Source: Marinobacterium zhoushanense
GTDB lineage: Bacteria; Pseudomonadota; Gammaproteobacteria; Pseudomonadales; Balneatricaceae
Reading direction: 5' to 3'
Assembly: GCF_014641945.1 (NCBI RefSeq)
Contig: NZ_BMIJ01000004.1
Coordinates: forward strand, 212,691 to 276,690
Length of the DNA stretch: 64,000 nucleotides
Shown: piece by piece, positions 46,079-56,190 of the stretch
Numbering within the stretch: position 1 is the stretch's first letter
Layout of the letters: every line of letters begins with the position of its first letter
The notes under the pieces: generated by a model
Databases searched by the model: none
What the model saw: only the letters and a program-made list of their open reading frames with translations
What the model was told of the DNA's origin: nothing
Program-made: the position numbers and the translations under genes

Positions 46079-48523
46079 ATGTTACCGCTACCGCTCTATT
46101 TTGCTGATGAGTTTCGGCTCATACCGGCGAGCCAGCTATTTCGTGCGGTACAGCAGTCGGCGCTATGCAACAGCGACGCATTAAAGCTTCAATTCGAAGC
46201 GCTCGGATTCAAGTTCCGACAAGGGCAAGTACTAGAGGCGGAACCTGAGGGTGCTTCGGCGCACTCCAGTCCTCCCGCGCTCATCCACCTTCCCTATACA
46301 AACACCCAGGCCAACCACCGGTTCAATCTGTATCTCCAGGCGATAGAGGCCCATGACCAAGCGATAACCTTACCTACTGCACAGCCTGTGGTGAATGTAA
46401 ATCCGCTCCACTTGCACCCAAACTGCTCCGTGACGCCGTCGGCCAATACCTTTGAGATACTGGTCCGCAAACTGACCGCGCTGACCCAGGTTGCGCGCGC
46501 TCATAACGTACGCCTACAGTTGGCAGCGCCCGGCGAGGAGCAACTGGAGCTCTGGTTGAAATTGATCGCACGCGTCTTGTCGGAACTTTCTTCGGTCCGC
46601 TCTTCGGAGCTTTCTTCCGAACCCTCTTCGGAACCTTCTGAAGCCGCTATAGGGCTAACCATCAGCGCCACCTCAAACCGGCTACTCCCGTCACTAGGCT
46701 ATCTGGCCAGGCTCAGCCTGGATACGAACCGAACGCTGGCAATCCGCCTGATTCGGGGCAAGAGCCATAACAACGCTAAACAAGAACAAATAAAGCATGC
46801 GCCGACTGGTATCGACTCGCCAGAGATCGCGGAACTCAATTTTGCTGCAGCCTGCGCCTTCTTCGAAAGCGAGAACAGTGCGCACCTGAATCCTGAGCTG
46901 GCGATCGATGGTCCGGGCTTACGTCCAGATGCGCCAACTACTTACCGACGGCATGACTATCCGACACCCTGTACGCTGAAGGGCATCGACAGCATAACCC
47001 AGCAGTTCGCAGAAGCTCTGAACGACGTGAATGAGCGACCGATTCAAGCCAGCCCGATCATAGCTGGAACCCCCCGCCCAGAGCAGGAGACAGCGACGCT
47101 GTTCTGTCCCGGTGCGATCCACTCGCCAATCGGCTCGCTGGTGCCTACAACGGAGTCACAGGCACGCGCGGCCTATTCGACTTGTAACGACGCCCAATTG
47201 AGCTGGCAAGCACTACCTGTCGATAAACGCTGTACTTCAATCCAGAGTTTCGCCACCCTGCTGGCACAAAGGCAGATCGAGCTGGCAACTCTGTGCGCGC
47301 GCGAAACGGGCAAGCCAACTGATGACTGCCTGCTCGAAATTGAAGATGCATTGACCCTGCTATCCCAGCACCTGAACCTGGTCTCTCAGCTGTACCAGCC
47401 CAAGCCGCTGCACTCCATTGAAGGCACCGAGTCACAACTCTTCCCTAGACCACTGGGTTGCGTACTCGGCCTGCCGCTCTGGAACCAGCCGATACTGCAG
47501 TTCTGCGCCATGAGCAGCGCCGCCCTGCTAACCGGCAATGCCATCCTGTTCAAGCCGGATGCACACGCGTCCCTGGTGAGCACAAGGCTGTTTCAGCTAC
47601 TGCTTCAAGCCGGCATACCGCCGCAACTGATCGCACTGATGCCCGGGCCTTTGGCAACTGCAGGCTCCGCTCTGCTTGACGACCATCGCCTCGGCGGCGT
47701 GCTGTTTACCGGCAGCCCGCTTGCCGCAGGTGAGATTCAGCACCGCCTGGGGAAACAGCTAGGTATCCACCCCCTTCCCCTATTAAGCGATACGGGCGGC
47801 GTCCATGCGGCACTGATAGACGCGGATCAGTCTGCAGAGGAGTTGCTCCCGTTGCTGCTCAAGGCAGCCTTCTCACACGCAGGACAGCATCCCGCCTCAT
47901 TACGGATTCTCTATCTGGAGGAAACAATTGCCGACGACGTCGAGCAATTGCTGTGCGAAGCGCTGCCCTATCTCAGAGTCGGACAAGCTGAATCGCGCGA
48001 CACCGATATCGGACCGCTCATCACGCGGGAGCAGATGGACAGGGCCTATCTGCATATCGAGCGCTTTAGAGTGAAGGGCCGGCTGATTGCACAACCGGAG
48101 CTGCACACCGACTTGGAGGAGGGGTATTTCATTCCACCGACGTTGCTGCGCCTCTATACCCTCGACGAGCTTCAGGAGCAGGTGGAAGCGCCTGTATTGC
48201 ATCTGGTGAGATTCAACCGCGACGACGTCATCCGGTTACACGACGAGATCAACCGGTCGGGGTTCGCCATGGCGGTATCAGTGTTCTCGAATGATCAACA
48301 GCTGTGTGATCAGGCGATGCTGAAGTTGAAGGTGAGCGAATTGAATATCAACCCGGCGCAGCTCTATCCGCACAGCTCGCACTGTCCTGGCCTTGGCATA
48401 GGACTCTCCGGCACTGCGCCGCTGCCGGGGACCGTCGACTATCTGCGCGCGCTGATGCGCCTGCAGCGAATCAGCCAGCCACCCACGCGGCTGGCTGACA
48501 GGCTACCTCAAGTTCCGGTTTGA
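46079..48523 (+). CDS. PutA-like pseudoenzyme with a catalytically dead aldehyde dehydrogenase domain
   Basis: Residues 330-795 of this 814-residue protein follow the P5C dehydrogenase half of PutA. Features are ARETGKPTDD, PLWNQPIL, GNAILFKP, FTGSPLAA, GPLITREQ and GIGLSGTAPLPG. The catalytic cysteine of GQRCSA is Pro605 (AGQHPAS), and the glutamate of ETGG is Asp571 (SDTGG). The N-terminal part (about 190-265; AIRLIRGKSH) resembles the end of a proline dehydrogenase barrel (RLVKGAYWD), with most of the barrel missing. A Ser/Glu low-complexity linker lies at 167-188. Length is below bifunctional PutA (~1000). The start has GGAAGG. It overlaps ppnN tail-to-tail by 16 bp. Confidence 0.85.
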   Translation: MLPLPLYFADEFRLIPASQLFRAVQQSALCNSDALKLQFEALGFKFRQGQVLEAEPEGASAHSSPPALIHLPYTNTQANHRFNLYLQAIEAHDQAITLPTAQPVVNVNPLHLHPNCSVTPSANTFEILVRKLTALTQVARAHNVRLQLAAPGEEQLELWLKLIARVLSELSSVRSSELSSEPSSEPSEAAIGLTISATSNRLLPSLGYLARLSLDTNRTLAIRLIRGKSHNNAKQEQIKHAPTGIDSPEIAELNFAAACAFFESENSAHLNPELAIDGPGLRPDAPTTYRRHDYPTPCTLKGIDSITQQFAEALNDVNERPIQASPIIAGTPRPEQETATLFCPGAIHSPIGSLVPTTESQARAAYSTCNDAQLSWQALPVDKRCTSIQSFATLLAQRQIELATLCARETGKPTDDCLLEIEDALTLLSQHLNLVSQLYQPKPLHSIEGTESQLFPRPLGCVLGLPLWNQPILQFCAMSSAALLTGNAILFKPDAHASLVSTRLFQLLLQAGIPPQLIALMPGPLATAGSALLDDHRLGGVLFTGSPLAAGEIQHRLGKQLGIHPLPLLSDTGGVHAALIDADQSAEELLPLLLKAAFSHAGQHPASLRILYLEETIADDVEQLLCEALPYLRVGQAESRDTDIGPLITREQMDRAYLHIERFRVKGRLIAQPELHTDLEEGYFIPPTLLRLYTLDELQEQVEAPVLHLVRFNRDDVIRLHDEINRSGFAMAVSVFSNDQQLCDQAMLKLKVSELNINPAQLYPHSSHCPGLGIGLSGTAPLPGTVDYLRALMRLQRISQPPTRLADRLPQVPV
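46577..46642 (+). repeat. Degenerate TCTTCGGA-type repeat coding a Ser/Glu-rich linker
   Basis: Repeated units like tcttcggaa, tcttccgaa and tctgaa run in frame and code for LSSVRSSELSSEPSSEPSE-type sequence inside the pseudo-PutA gene. The pattern suggests expansion by slippage of a short motif. Confidence 0.75.
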
Positions 48524-49902
48524 CTGCCTTCGGGGCGGGCCAGACGGAAACAGGGTCTATAGTCCTCGTGGTTGATCTTCATCCTGCGCTGCTCAACGAA
48601 TGAGCTGAGCAGCCGATCCAGCGACTGCATCACCGAAGGCTCGCCGTGCAACTCAAACGGACCGTACTGCTCGATCGCCTGGATCCCCGGTTCCTTGACG
48701 TTACCCGCGACGATACCGGACAGCGCGCATCGAAGCTGAGCGGCCAACTCGTAATCGGGCTGATTACGCGACAGGTTCAGTGCCGCCATGTTGGCATGGG
48801 TGGGCTCGAAGGTTTGCTGCAGTGCCCGCGGGATATGGAGCTGCCAATTATAGTGGAACGCCTCTCCGGTAGCGCGTCGATGGGCGGTTACCTCCTTGAG
48901 CGACTCCCTGGCTCGAACGGCGACCCCATGCGGATCATCGATTATGATCTCGTACATGCTGCGAGCACGCTCACCCAACGTCTCCGCAATGAACCTGTCC
49001 ACGGTTTCAAAATAGGCCTCACTGCCCGCAGGGCCGGTAAAGATAAACGGAAAGGGTACCTTAGTGTTCTCTTCGCGCAGCAATATGCCCAGCATATAGA
49101 GGATCTCCTCGGCGGTACCTACACCGCCAGGGAACACCAGGATGCCATGCCCAAGCCGCACGAAAGCCTCCAGACGCTTCTCGATGTCGGGCATGATGAT
49201 CAATTCATTCACGATCGGGTTGGGTGATTCCGCCGCAATGATGCCGGGCTCGGAGATCCCCACGTAACGGGCAGCGTTGATACGCTGTTTCGCATGCGCT
49301 ATCGCCGCGCCCTTCATCGGCCCCTTCATCGCGCCAGGACCGCATCCGGTACAGATATTCAAGCCACGCAAGCCAAGCTCATACCCCACTTTCTTGGTGT
49401 ACTCGTATTCATGGCGAATGATCGAATGTCCGCCCCAGCACACCATAAGATCGGGTTTGACATGAGGCTGCAGTGCGTTGGCGTGGCGCAACAGGTGAAA
49501 TACAACATTGGTTGCCATTGCCGACGGATCAAGGTCATCACAACGACTGCTGAACTCATCTTCGACATACAGCAGGTCGCGGACGACCGAAAACAGGTGT
49601 TCCCTTATACCTTGTATCAACTCACCATCCACGAACGCGCTGGCCGGTGCGTTGATCAAGTTCAACTGCACTCCGCGATGCTTGTGGCTGATCTGTATAT
49701 CGAAGGTGCGGTAACGTTCCAGCACGGTGCGAGTACTGTCGAGCTCGCTGCCGCAGTTCAAGACCGCCAGCGCGCACTGTCGCAGCAATCTGTACAACCC
49801 GCCCTGGCTTTTATCCTGAAGTTTAGCCACCTCATAAGGCGAGAGCATATCGAGACTGTCCAGCGGTTTTACACTGGCGTTTACAAAAGCTTCGGTCATC
49901 AT
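48508..49902 (-). CDS. ppnN: Nucleotide 5'-monophosphate nucleosidase PpnN (YgdH, LOG family)
   Basis: The 464-residue protein matches PpnN in length (E. coli 454). An N-terminal regulatory domain precedes the LOG Rossmann core with the phosphate/ribose motif VFPGGVGTAEE and GCGPGAMKGPMKGA. PpnN cleaves purine and pyrimidine monophosphates and is controlled by (p)ppGpp in E. coli. An upstream start at 49980 is open, but AGGGAGG before the ATG pair at 49902/49899 marks the true one. Confidence 0.95.
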   Translation of the reverse strand: MMTEAFVNASVKPLDSLDMLSPYEVAKLQDKSQGGLYRLLRQCALAVLNCGSELDSTRTVLERYRTFDIQISHKHRGVQLNLINAPASAFVDGELIQGIREHLFSVVRDLLYVEDEFSSRCDDLDPSAMATNVVFHLLRHANALQPHVKPDLMVCWGGHSIIRHEYEYTKKVGYELGLRGLNICTGCGPGAMKGPMKGAAIAHAKQRINAARYVGISEPGIIAAESPNPIVNELIIMPDIEKRLEAFVRLGHGILVFPGGVGTAEEILYMLGILLREENTKVPFPFIFTGPAGSEAYFETVDRFIAETLGERARSMYEIIIDDPHGVAVRARESLKEVTAHRRATGEAFHYNWQLHIPRALQQTFEPTHANMAALNLSRNQPDYELAAQLRCALSGIVAGNVKEPGIQAIEQYGPFELHGEPSVMQSLDRLLSSFVEQRRMKINHEDYRPCFRLARPEGSQTGT

Positions 49903-50112
49903 AACGACCTCCCTGTGCAGGCTAATGCGTACAGCTCCGCAACTCCGGAAATCGCCTTTCCGGAGAAAGGACCTGCCCATTCAATATGAACCTAGATTTT
50001 AAGTTTGGCTACTATCCGCGTAAAAAACAGACACTTGCAAAATCAACAATTGTAAACGGGAAGCCGTTGAATTAGTTTTGGTTTCATAGCCCTCCGCAGA
50101 AGGAACCGCTCA

Positions 50113-51501
50113 ATGACTGCGTCCAAGCTGTATATCCTCGATACCAACGTTCTACTTCACGACCCCAAGTGTCTGTATGAGTTCAAAGAGCAGGATATCG
50201 CGATACCGATGACTGTTCTGGAAGAGCTCGACGACATCAAGGACCGCAAGAAAAACGTCGCCGCTGAAGCGCGCGTGGCGATCAGAGCCATTGATGACAT
50301 CATCAGTACCGCCAAGGATGCCAGCCAGATTACCAAGGGTGTGCAGATCCGCCTTGAGGGTAAGGATCGGCCGATCAAGCTCGGTCATCTGTCGATCTTT
50401 CCCGACCATGAACTGACCAGTCGACAGGGTTTCCTGCCCGACGAACGCAACAAAGACAACAAGATCATCAATTGCGCCCTGCATCTGCAGGCGACCTACC
50501 CCCACCGCCAGGTAATCCTGGTCACGAAAGATATCAATATGCGCCTCAAGGCGCTCGGCGCTGGACTGCAGCGGGTTGAAGACTATCGTACCGACCAGCT
50601 GGTATCCGATATCGAGCTGCTGCCGGCGGGCCACGTACATCTGGAGAAACCCTTCTGGGAGGGGGTGGAGCAGGTCGACAGCTACCAGGAGGATGGCAAC
50701 ACCTACCATCGCGTCGACCGCGCGCTGTTGCCCGACACCTACCCCAACGAGTTCATCTACGATGACAGCAAGGATTTCGCCGCACGCACGATCAGCGTCA
50801 GCGGGGACAAGGTCACCCTGCTCGACCTCGGCTACGAGCGACTGATGCAGCAGAGCTGCTGGGGGATTCAGCCGATCAACCTGCAGCAGGCGTTCGCCAT
50901 GCAGGCACTGCTTGATCCCAACATCGACCTCAGCATCCTGCTCGGCGCCGCCGGTTCAGGCAAGACGTTGATCGCACTGGCCTGCGCGCTGGAGATGGTG
51001 ATCGAGGAGCGACGCTACAACAAGATCATCGTCACCCGCTCCACGCCACCGGTTGCTGAGGATATCGGCTTCCTGCCCGGTACCGAAGAGGAGAAGATGA
51101 CACCCTGGCTCAGTTCGATAAACGACAACCTGGAAGCGATGCACGAGCACGACGAACGTCCGCAGAGCAGCGTCAAATACGCTATCGAAAAGGCCAACAT
51201 CCAGTTCAAGTCACTGAACTTCATCCGCGGTCGCAGCATTCAGAACGCTATCGTTTTGATCGACGAGTCCCAGAACCTGACCCCGCAGCAGTTGAAGACG
51301 ATCCTGACCCGTTGCGGCAAGAACACCAAGATGGTGTGCCTGGGCAACCTGGCACAGATCGATTCCAACTACCTGACCGCCCTGACCTCGGGATTGACCT
51401 ATATAGTCGAGCGATTCCGCGGATTCGAGGGTTCCGCCAGCATCCACTTCGAAGGGATCTTCCGCTCCCGTCTTGCGGAATACGCAGAAGAGCAACTCTA
51501 G
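50113..51501 (+). CDS. PIN domain-PhoH family ATPase fusion
   Basis: The 462-residue protein joins an N-terminal PIN ribonuclease domain (about 1-140; YILDTNVLLHD with the first acidic residue, VLEELDDIK, VLVTKDINMR) to a PhoH-type ATPase (about 245-450; LGAAGSGKTLIALACA, IVTRSTPP, IVLIDESQNLTPQQ). This is the PhoH2/YlaK arrangement, thought to be a helicase-nuclease acting on RNA. AGAAGGA precedes the ATG. It stands alone and is followed by a hairpin. Confidence 0.95.
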   Translation: MTASKLYILDTNVLLHDPKCLYEFKEQDIAIPMTVLEELDDIKDRKKNVAAEARVAIRAIDDIISTAKDASQITKGVQIRLEGKDRPIKLGHLSIFPDHELTSRQGFLPDERNKDNKIINCALHLQATYPHRQVILVTKDINMRLKALGAGLQRVEDYRTDQLVSDIELLPAGHVHLEKPFWEGVEQVDSYQEDGNTYHRVDRALLPDTYPNEFIYDDSKDFAARTISVSGDKVTLLDLGYERLMQQSCWGIQPINLQQAFAMQALLDPNIDLSILLGAAGSGKTLIALACALEMVIEERRYNKIIVTRSTPPVAEDIGFLPGTEEEKMTPWLSSINDNLEAMHEHDERPQSSVKYAIEKANIQFKSLNFIRGRSIQNAIVLIDESQNLTPQQLKTILTRCGKNTKMVCLGNLAQIDSNYLTALTSGLTYIVERFRGFEGSASIHFEGIFRSRLAEYAEEQL

Positions 51502-51994
51502 CCCACACATCGACCGACCCGCCACCTGCTCAGGGTGGCGGGTTGGACCGAGACCTCACGCCTTTTTCCCGTCAGACTTTGGTCAGAACGACGAAAGTCG
51601 TATACCACCATGCACCCCCTGAAATAGCTGACACTCGACCACCAAACAGCAGATTCAAAGCAGATATACACGCAACTCACAGGTTTTATTCCTGCTCCGA
51701 ATGCCTATAATGCAGCGCAACAACAATCTAATTACAAAAAAATTAAAATCTCGCCCTGCGCATGCGTTTGCAGACACACCTCTCAACGGATACGCCAGGC
51801 GCGACTGATTAGAACCGGCCTGTCTATTGGCCCCCTCCCCGAACGATCCTGACGGCTGGCTAACCCGGGCGATCAGTTCGGAAGACGATACCCGAACAGC
51901 GGCTCAAGGCTCTACACCTGACCGCTGGCGAGGCCAAAAGCCTTTGTGGGTTTCGTAGTGAATCCCATTGTTTACTATCAATTGGCGAACTCAT
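51502..51994. promoter_or_regulatory. Region between PIN-PhoH gene and mqo
   Basis: This 493-bp gap opens with the hairpin listed separately. TATAAT (51706-51711) with a poor -35 region is a candidate promoter on the plus strand, about 280 bp before mqo. The stretch 51720-51780 is AT-rich. I find no gene or RNA in the rest. Confidence 0.35.
51517..51543 (+). terminator. Hairpin after the PIN-PhoH gene
   Basis: ACCCGCCACC pairs with GGTGGCGGGT over a 7-nt loop, 16 bp after the stop. It lacks an adjoining T-tract. Confidence 0.6.
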
Positions 51995-53530
51995 ATGACT
52001 ACAAAAACTGTCGACGTATTGCTGGTCGGAGCAGGTGCGATGAGCACAACCCTCGGGATGCTGCTCAAACAGCTCGACCCGGAGCTCAAGATCTGCATGG
52101 TTGAGCGTCTTGACTATGTGGCCCATGAAAGCTCGGACGGATGGAACAACGCAGGCACGGGACATGCCGCCTATTGTGAACTGAACTACACTCCGCAAAA
52201 GCCCGATGGCAGCATCGATACCACCAAGGCTTTTAATATCAACGCGGCGTTCGAAGTCAGCCTCCAGTTCTGGTCTTACCTCGTCAAGCAGAACGCACTG
52301 CCCTCACCGCGACAGTTTATCAATCCGACCCCGCATATGAGCTTCGTCTGGGGCGAAGAGAACGTCGAATTTCTGCGTAAGCGCCACGCGGCGCTTTCAG
52401 CACACCCGGCCTTCGCCGACATGGAGTACAGTGAAGATCCCGCTGTGCTGCGCGAATGGATGCCGCTGGTGATGCAGGATCGCAATCCTGCCGATAAGGT
52501 TGCAGCCACCCGCGTCGGTTACGGCTCAGATGTGAATTTCGGCGAACTCGCACGCGCCATGGCTAAATACCTGGGTACGCAGCCCGACTTCGACCTGCTG
52601 CTGAGCCGTATCGTAAAAGATCTGGACAAACAGAGTGACGGTAGTTGGAACGTGGTACTCAAGAACACTGAAACAGGTGCCAGCGAGACAATTAACAGCA
52701 AGTTCGTATTCCTCGGTGCCGGTGGCGGCGCACTGCCCTTGCTGCAAAAATCCGGTATAGAAGAGGGTGCCGGCTATGGTGGCTTCCCGGTCAGCGGCCA
52801 GTGGCTGGTGTGCAAGAAGCCGGAGATCGTCGAACGGCATCTTGCCAAGGTATACGGAAAGGCACCGATTGGCGCTCCGCCGATGTCCGTTCCTCACCTG
52901 GACACACGCATCATCGACGGTCAACGAGCACTGCTGTTCGGCCCCTTTGCCGGCTTTACTACCAAATTCCTTAAGCAGGGCTCATTCCTGGACCTGCCCT
53001 TGAGTATTCGCCCGGGCAATATCAAGCCTATGCTTTCCGTAGCGATGCATAACATGGACTTGACCCGCTATCTGATCAGCGAAGTGATGCAATCACACGG
53101 CTCACGCGTCGAGGCCCTGCGCAATTTCTTCCCCAACGCCAAGGACGAGGATTGGACCCTGTCCCACGCCGGCCAACGTGTCCAGATCATCAAGAAAGAC
53201 GCCGACAAAGGCGGCAAACTTGAGTTCGGCACCGAGGTCATCACCGCCGCCGATGGCTCAATCGCCGCACTGCTGGGCGCATCCCCTGGCGCCTCAACTG
53301 CGGTCGGCACGATGATCAGCATCGTAGAAAAGTGCTTCATCAAGATTGGCGGCCACAGCGACTGGACCGCTCGTATCAAGGAGATGATTCCATCCTACGG
53401 CGAATCGCTTAATGACAATCCGGAACTGCTCAAACGCGTGCGCGCTTATACCCTGAGCACACTGCAGCTGCAGGAGCAAAAGGAAACTCTGGCACAGGTA
53501 CAGCAGGCAGACACGCGACAATCTGCATGA
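51995..53530 (+). CDS. mqo: Malate:quinone oxidoreductase
   Basis: The 511-residue FAD enzyme oxidises malate to oxaloacetate and reduces the quinone pool at the inner membrane. The N-terminal FAD motif ([17 protein letters not shown]) and the family signature around [20 protein letters not shown] are present, as is [16 protein letters not shown]. The ATG at 51995 is favoured over a TTG nine codons upstream. No clear Shine-Dalgarno sequence is seen. A hairpin follows the stop. Confidence 0.97.
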   Translation: MTTKTVDVLLVGAGAMSTTLGMLLKQLDPELKICMVERLDYVAHESSDGWNNAGTGHAAYCELNYTPQKPDGSIDTTKAFNINAAFEVSLQFWSYLVKQNALPSPRQFINPTPHMSFVWGEENVEFLRKRHAALSAHPAFADMEYSEDPAVLREWMPLVMQDRNPADKVAATRVGYGSDVNFGELARAMAKYLGTQPDFDLLLSRIVKDLDKQSDGSWNVVLKNTETGASETINSKFVFLGAGGGALPLLQKSGIEEGAGYGGFPVSGQWLVCKKPEIVERHLAKVYGKAPIGAPPMSVPHLDTRIIDGQRALLFGPFAGFTTKFLKQGSFLDLPLSIRPGNIKPMLSVAMHNMDLTRYLISEVMQSHGSRVEALRNFFPNAKDEDWTLSHAGQRVQIIKKDADKGGKLEFGTEVITAADGSIAALLGASPGASTAVGTMISIVEKCFIKIGGHSDWTARIKEMIPSYGESLNDNPELLKRVRAYTLSTLQLQEQKETLAQVQQADTRQSA

Positions 53531-53545
53531 CCTGTATGCCACCCC

Positions 53546-53573
53546 ACCCGCTGCCGAGCTATTGGCAGCGGGT
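53546..53573 (+). terminator. Hairpin after mqo
   Basis: ACCCGCTGCC pairs with GGCAGCGGGT over an 8-nt loop, 16 bp after the mqo stop. It separates mqo from yidD. Confidence 0.7.
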
Positions 53574-53618
53574 GACATTTCACACTATGTTGTCAGAGTA
53601 ACCTCAGAGAGGAATGCA

Positions 53619-53909
53619 ATGACAACGCTTCGCCGCGGCATTATTCAACTGCTCAAATGCCCCATCAAGATCTATCAGTATCTGATAAGCCCACTACTGG
53701 GCAACAACTGTCGCTTCTACCCCAGCTGTTCTCACTACACGCTAGAGGCAATCGAAACCCACGGTCCTCTGCGTGGATGCTGGCTGGGATTAAAACGCAT
53801 CCTGCGCTGTCACCCGTTCAGCGACGGTGGCATCGACCCTGTGCCGCCGCCTCGCCATCTGTGCAATCACGAGCCATCTAACAGCTGCGATCATACAACT
53901 GACGATTAG
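53619..53909 (+). CDS. yidD: Membrane protein insertion efficiency factor YidD
   Basis: The 96-residue protein has the full YidD pattern: an amphipathic N-terminus, [19 protein letters not shown], and [19 protein letters not shown]. It assists YidC-dependent insertion at the inner membrane. The ATG at 53619 follows AGAGAGGA. It is located away from the usual rpmH-rnpA-yidC cluster, next to mqo. Confidence 0.95.
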   Translation: MTTLRRGIIQLLKCPIKIYQYLISPLLGNNCRFYPSCSHYTLEAIETHGPLRGCWLGLKRILRCHPFSDGGIDPVPPPRHLCNHEPSNSCDHTTDD

Positions 53910-53991
53910 CTGCCAACGGGAAGTTTCATATCAGATTTGGAGGCTGAGGAAATTAAGCTGTGGACGGCCTGAAATATATAGATATGCAAGC

Positions 53992-54018
53992 GCTCCCCTC
54001 CTAGGCAAGAAGGGGAGC
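53992..54018 (-). terminator. Hairpin after mscS
   Basis: GCTCCCCT and AGGGGAGC form an 8-bp stem with a 12-nt loop just 8 bp after the mscS stop on the minus strand. Confidence 0.55.
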
Positions 54019-54025
54019 TGATGCC

Positions 54026-54832
54026 TTACTCTTCTGCCGCACTGCTGGTATGTACCTGCATCTGCGGATAAGGAATGGTAATACCAGCCTCGTCGAATCG
54101 CAGTTTGACCTGCTCGGTCACATCCCAGTAAACCGCCCAGTAATCTGCCGTTTTAACCCAGGGACGAACGTTGAAATTGACACTGCTATCCGCCAGCGCG
54201 GCAACTGCGACCATGGGAGCCGGCTCGCTCAGCACGCGCTCGTCGGAGGTCAGAATCTCCATCAGGATCTCCTTGGCCTTACGCAGGTCATCGTCATAGC
54301 TGATTCCGAACACCATGTCGACACGACGCGTCTCGCGCTTGGAGTAGTTGGTAATCACCCCAGCGTAGATACCACCATTCGGCACGATCACCTCGCGGTT
54401 GTCACCAGTACGCAACACGGTATTGAAAATCGCAATGTGTTCGACAATGCCGGAAATACCGACCACCTCTACGAAGTCTCCCTCTCGGAACGGCCGGAAC
54501 ACGATCAGCAACACCCCTGCTGCAAAGTTTTTCAGTGAATCCTGGAGCGACAGACCGATGGCAAGACCTGCCGCACCCACCAACGCAATAAGCGATGTGG
54601 TATCGATACCCAGCTGCCCCAATGCCGCGACGATAATGAACAGCAACAGCAGCACATTCACGATCGATGAGACGAATTTCACTAACATCTCGTCGACACT
54701 GGCACGCCGCATCATGCGTCCGGCCAGAAGTACCAGGTGCTTGGCAAGCCAGCGCCCGACAAAGAATATCGCCAGTGCCAGCGCTATATTGATAGCCCAA
54801 GGCAGAATATAGATATCCCAGAAGCTTTCCAT
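54026..54832 (-). CDS. mscS: Small-conductance mechanosensitive channel (MscS family)
   Basis: The 268-residue channel has three N-terminal helices. The pore helix has the Gly/Ala pattern (LIALVGAAGLAIGLSLQDSLKNFAAG), and the beta domain carries FREGDFVEVVGISGIVEHIAIFNT. Length and architecture match E. coli MscS. It opens under hypo-osmotic stress to release solutes. A GAGGGA site precedes the ATG. The gene is monocistronic. Confidence 0.96.
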   Translation of the reverse strand: MESFWDIYILPWAINIALALAIFFVGRWLAKHLVLLAGRMMRRASVDEMLVKFVSSIVNVLLLLFIIVAALGQLGIDTTSLIALVGAAGLAIGLSLQDSLKNFAAGVLLIVFRPFREGDFVEVVGISGIVEHIAIFNTVLRTGDNREVIVPNGGIYAGVITNYSKRETRRVDMVFGISYDDDLRKAKEILMEILTSDERVLSEPAPMVAVAALADSSVNFNVRPWVKTADYWAVYWDVTEQVKLRFDEAGITIPYPQMQVHTSSAAEE

Positions 54833-55153
54833 CTACAGTCCCTCGATTCCTTTTTTCATACCGCCAAAGGCATGATTTACTTATGGATATACAGGTAAAA
54901 ACCTATCGATAATAGACAGGCAAAGCATGAGATCCAAATACCGCAAAGTCAATTAAGGCGATAAATTCAACACCACTTATTCCCCGCTCGGCGACGCATG
55001 CGTGTTAACATGCGCGGAACGGTCCAACCCCATGATTTTAACGACAACCCTTTGAACTTAGCCAAACAAGAGCAGTCACTGTTGTAATTCTGTCGTAACT
55101 GACGATGGAGCATTTCCCTAACAGGCTTTCAGGCAATAGCTTCGGACAGTTGA
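54833..55153. other. Divergent non-coding region between mscS and the SH3 protein gene
   Basis: The 321-bp region presumably carries both promoters. GCATG-N8-CATGC (54996-55013) is a short inverted repeat. I see no gene or clear promoter boxes. Confidence 0.4.
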
Positions 55154-55720
55154 ATGAAAAAAGTGTTACTTCTCGCCCTGCTGGGCACCCTCACCACGAC
55201 CGCTTACGCCGAGCCGGCGCATATCGCTGACGATGCGTACGTATTCATGAATAGCGGCCCGAGTGATCAATATCGCATAAACGGCAGGGTTAACAGCGGC
55301 GAACCAGTCGTGATTCTCGACCGAAAGAATAACTATATCCAGATACGCACGGAAAGCGGACGCGTTGGTTGGGTGCCCGACTCGCTCATCGAGCCAGGTC
55401 CGAGCGATCTGGTTCGGATGCCAAAGCTAGAGTCCGACCTTGCAGAGGCTCGCAAGCGCATTGAAGCACAGAAGAAAGAGATCGAAATCCTGCAGAGCTC
55501 CGCACAAAGCAGGCGCCAGGAGAGCGAGGAGAGCCAAGCCAGGGTAAGTGAGCTGGAAAAAGAGATCACATCCCTCAAATCCCAGATCGCCAACATGGAT
55601 CAATCTAACCTGATTCGCTGGCTTACTCATGGCGGCTTGGTAGCGCTGGGTGGTGTTCTGCTTGGCCTGCTGGTTCCCTACCTGCCCAAAAGGCGTAAAC
55701 CACGCAATGACTGGTTTTAA
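55154..55720 (+). CDS. SH3-domain membrane-anchored protein (YgiM-like)
   Basis: The 188-residue protein has a signal peptide (KKVLLLALLGTLTTTAYA) and a bacterial SH3 domain (about 25-88; GPSDQYRINGRVNSGEPV, GRVGWVPDSLI). A coiled coil (about 95-150) and a C-terminal helix (GGLVALGGVLLGLLVPYL) end in a basic tail. This is the SH3-plus-anchor layout of YgiM. It is likely a periplasmic protein tied to envelope structure; the exact role is unknown. Confidence 0.9.
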   Translation: MKKVLLLALLGTLTTTAYAEPAHIADDAYVFMNSGPSDQYRINGRVNSGEPVVILDRKNNYIQIRTESGRVGWVPDSLIEPGPSDLVRMPKLESDLAEARKRIEAQKKEIEILQSSAQSRRQESEESQARVSELEKEITSLKSQIANMDQSNLIRWLTHGGLVALGGVLLGLLVPYLPKRRKPRNDWF

Positions 55721-55823
55721 TAGCCGTATGCAATAACATCCATAGAACATATTGATTGTTCATTATCATCTGCCGCCTATTTAATGAGGTCACATCGTTT
55801 TTTGACCTTACAGGGAGACGCTG

Positions 55824-56084
55824 ATGAAACGTATTACGATCTTCGGCCGCGAAGGATGCGGCTTCTGCAGGCGCGCCAAGGAGCTCTGCGAGATGCGTGA
55901 GCTCGATTACCGCTATATCGACATCCATGTAGAGGGGATCAGTAAGGCGGACCTGGAAAAAACCGTTGGCAAGCCCGTCGAAACCGTTCCACAAATCTTT
56001 TGTGGCCAAGAGCACATTGGCGGGTATACTGAGTTTGCAGCCTTCGTCGAAAAGACTCTGGCAGAGGCAGCAGAGACAGAGTAA
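55824..56084 (+). CDS. Glutaredoxin
   Basis: The 86-residue thioredoxin-fold protein carries the dithiol active site Cys12-Gly-Phe-Cys15 and the conserved cis-proline segment ETVPQIFCGQEHIGGYTEF, which binds glutathione. It resembles GrxA in length and its CGFC site. It reduces disulfides using glutathione. CAGGGAGA precedes the start. Confidence 0.95.
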   Translation: MKRITIFGREGCGFCRRAKELCEMRELDYRYIDIHVEGISKADLEKTVGKPVETVPQIFCGQEHIGGYTEFAAFVEKTLAEAAETE

Positions 56085-56190
56085 GGTCGGGATAGGCAAG
56101 GTTACGACCATTTGAGGCCTGGACCACCTGAACCGAAAGCCGAGCGTTGCGTGGCCGCGGCTCGGCCCAGCCCAGAAAGGAGAAGATCCG

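Noticed and set aside
48508..49980. PpnN start at 49980
   Set aside because: AGGGAGG before the ATG pair at 49902/49899 and the family length support the shorter protein.
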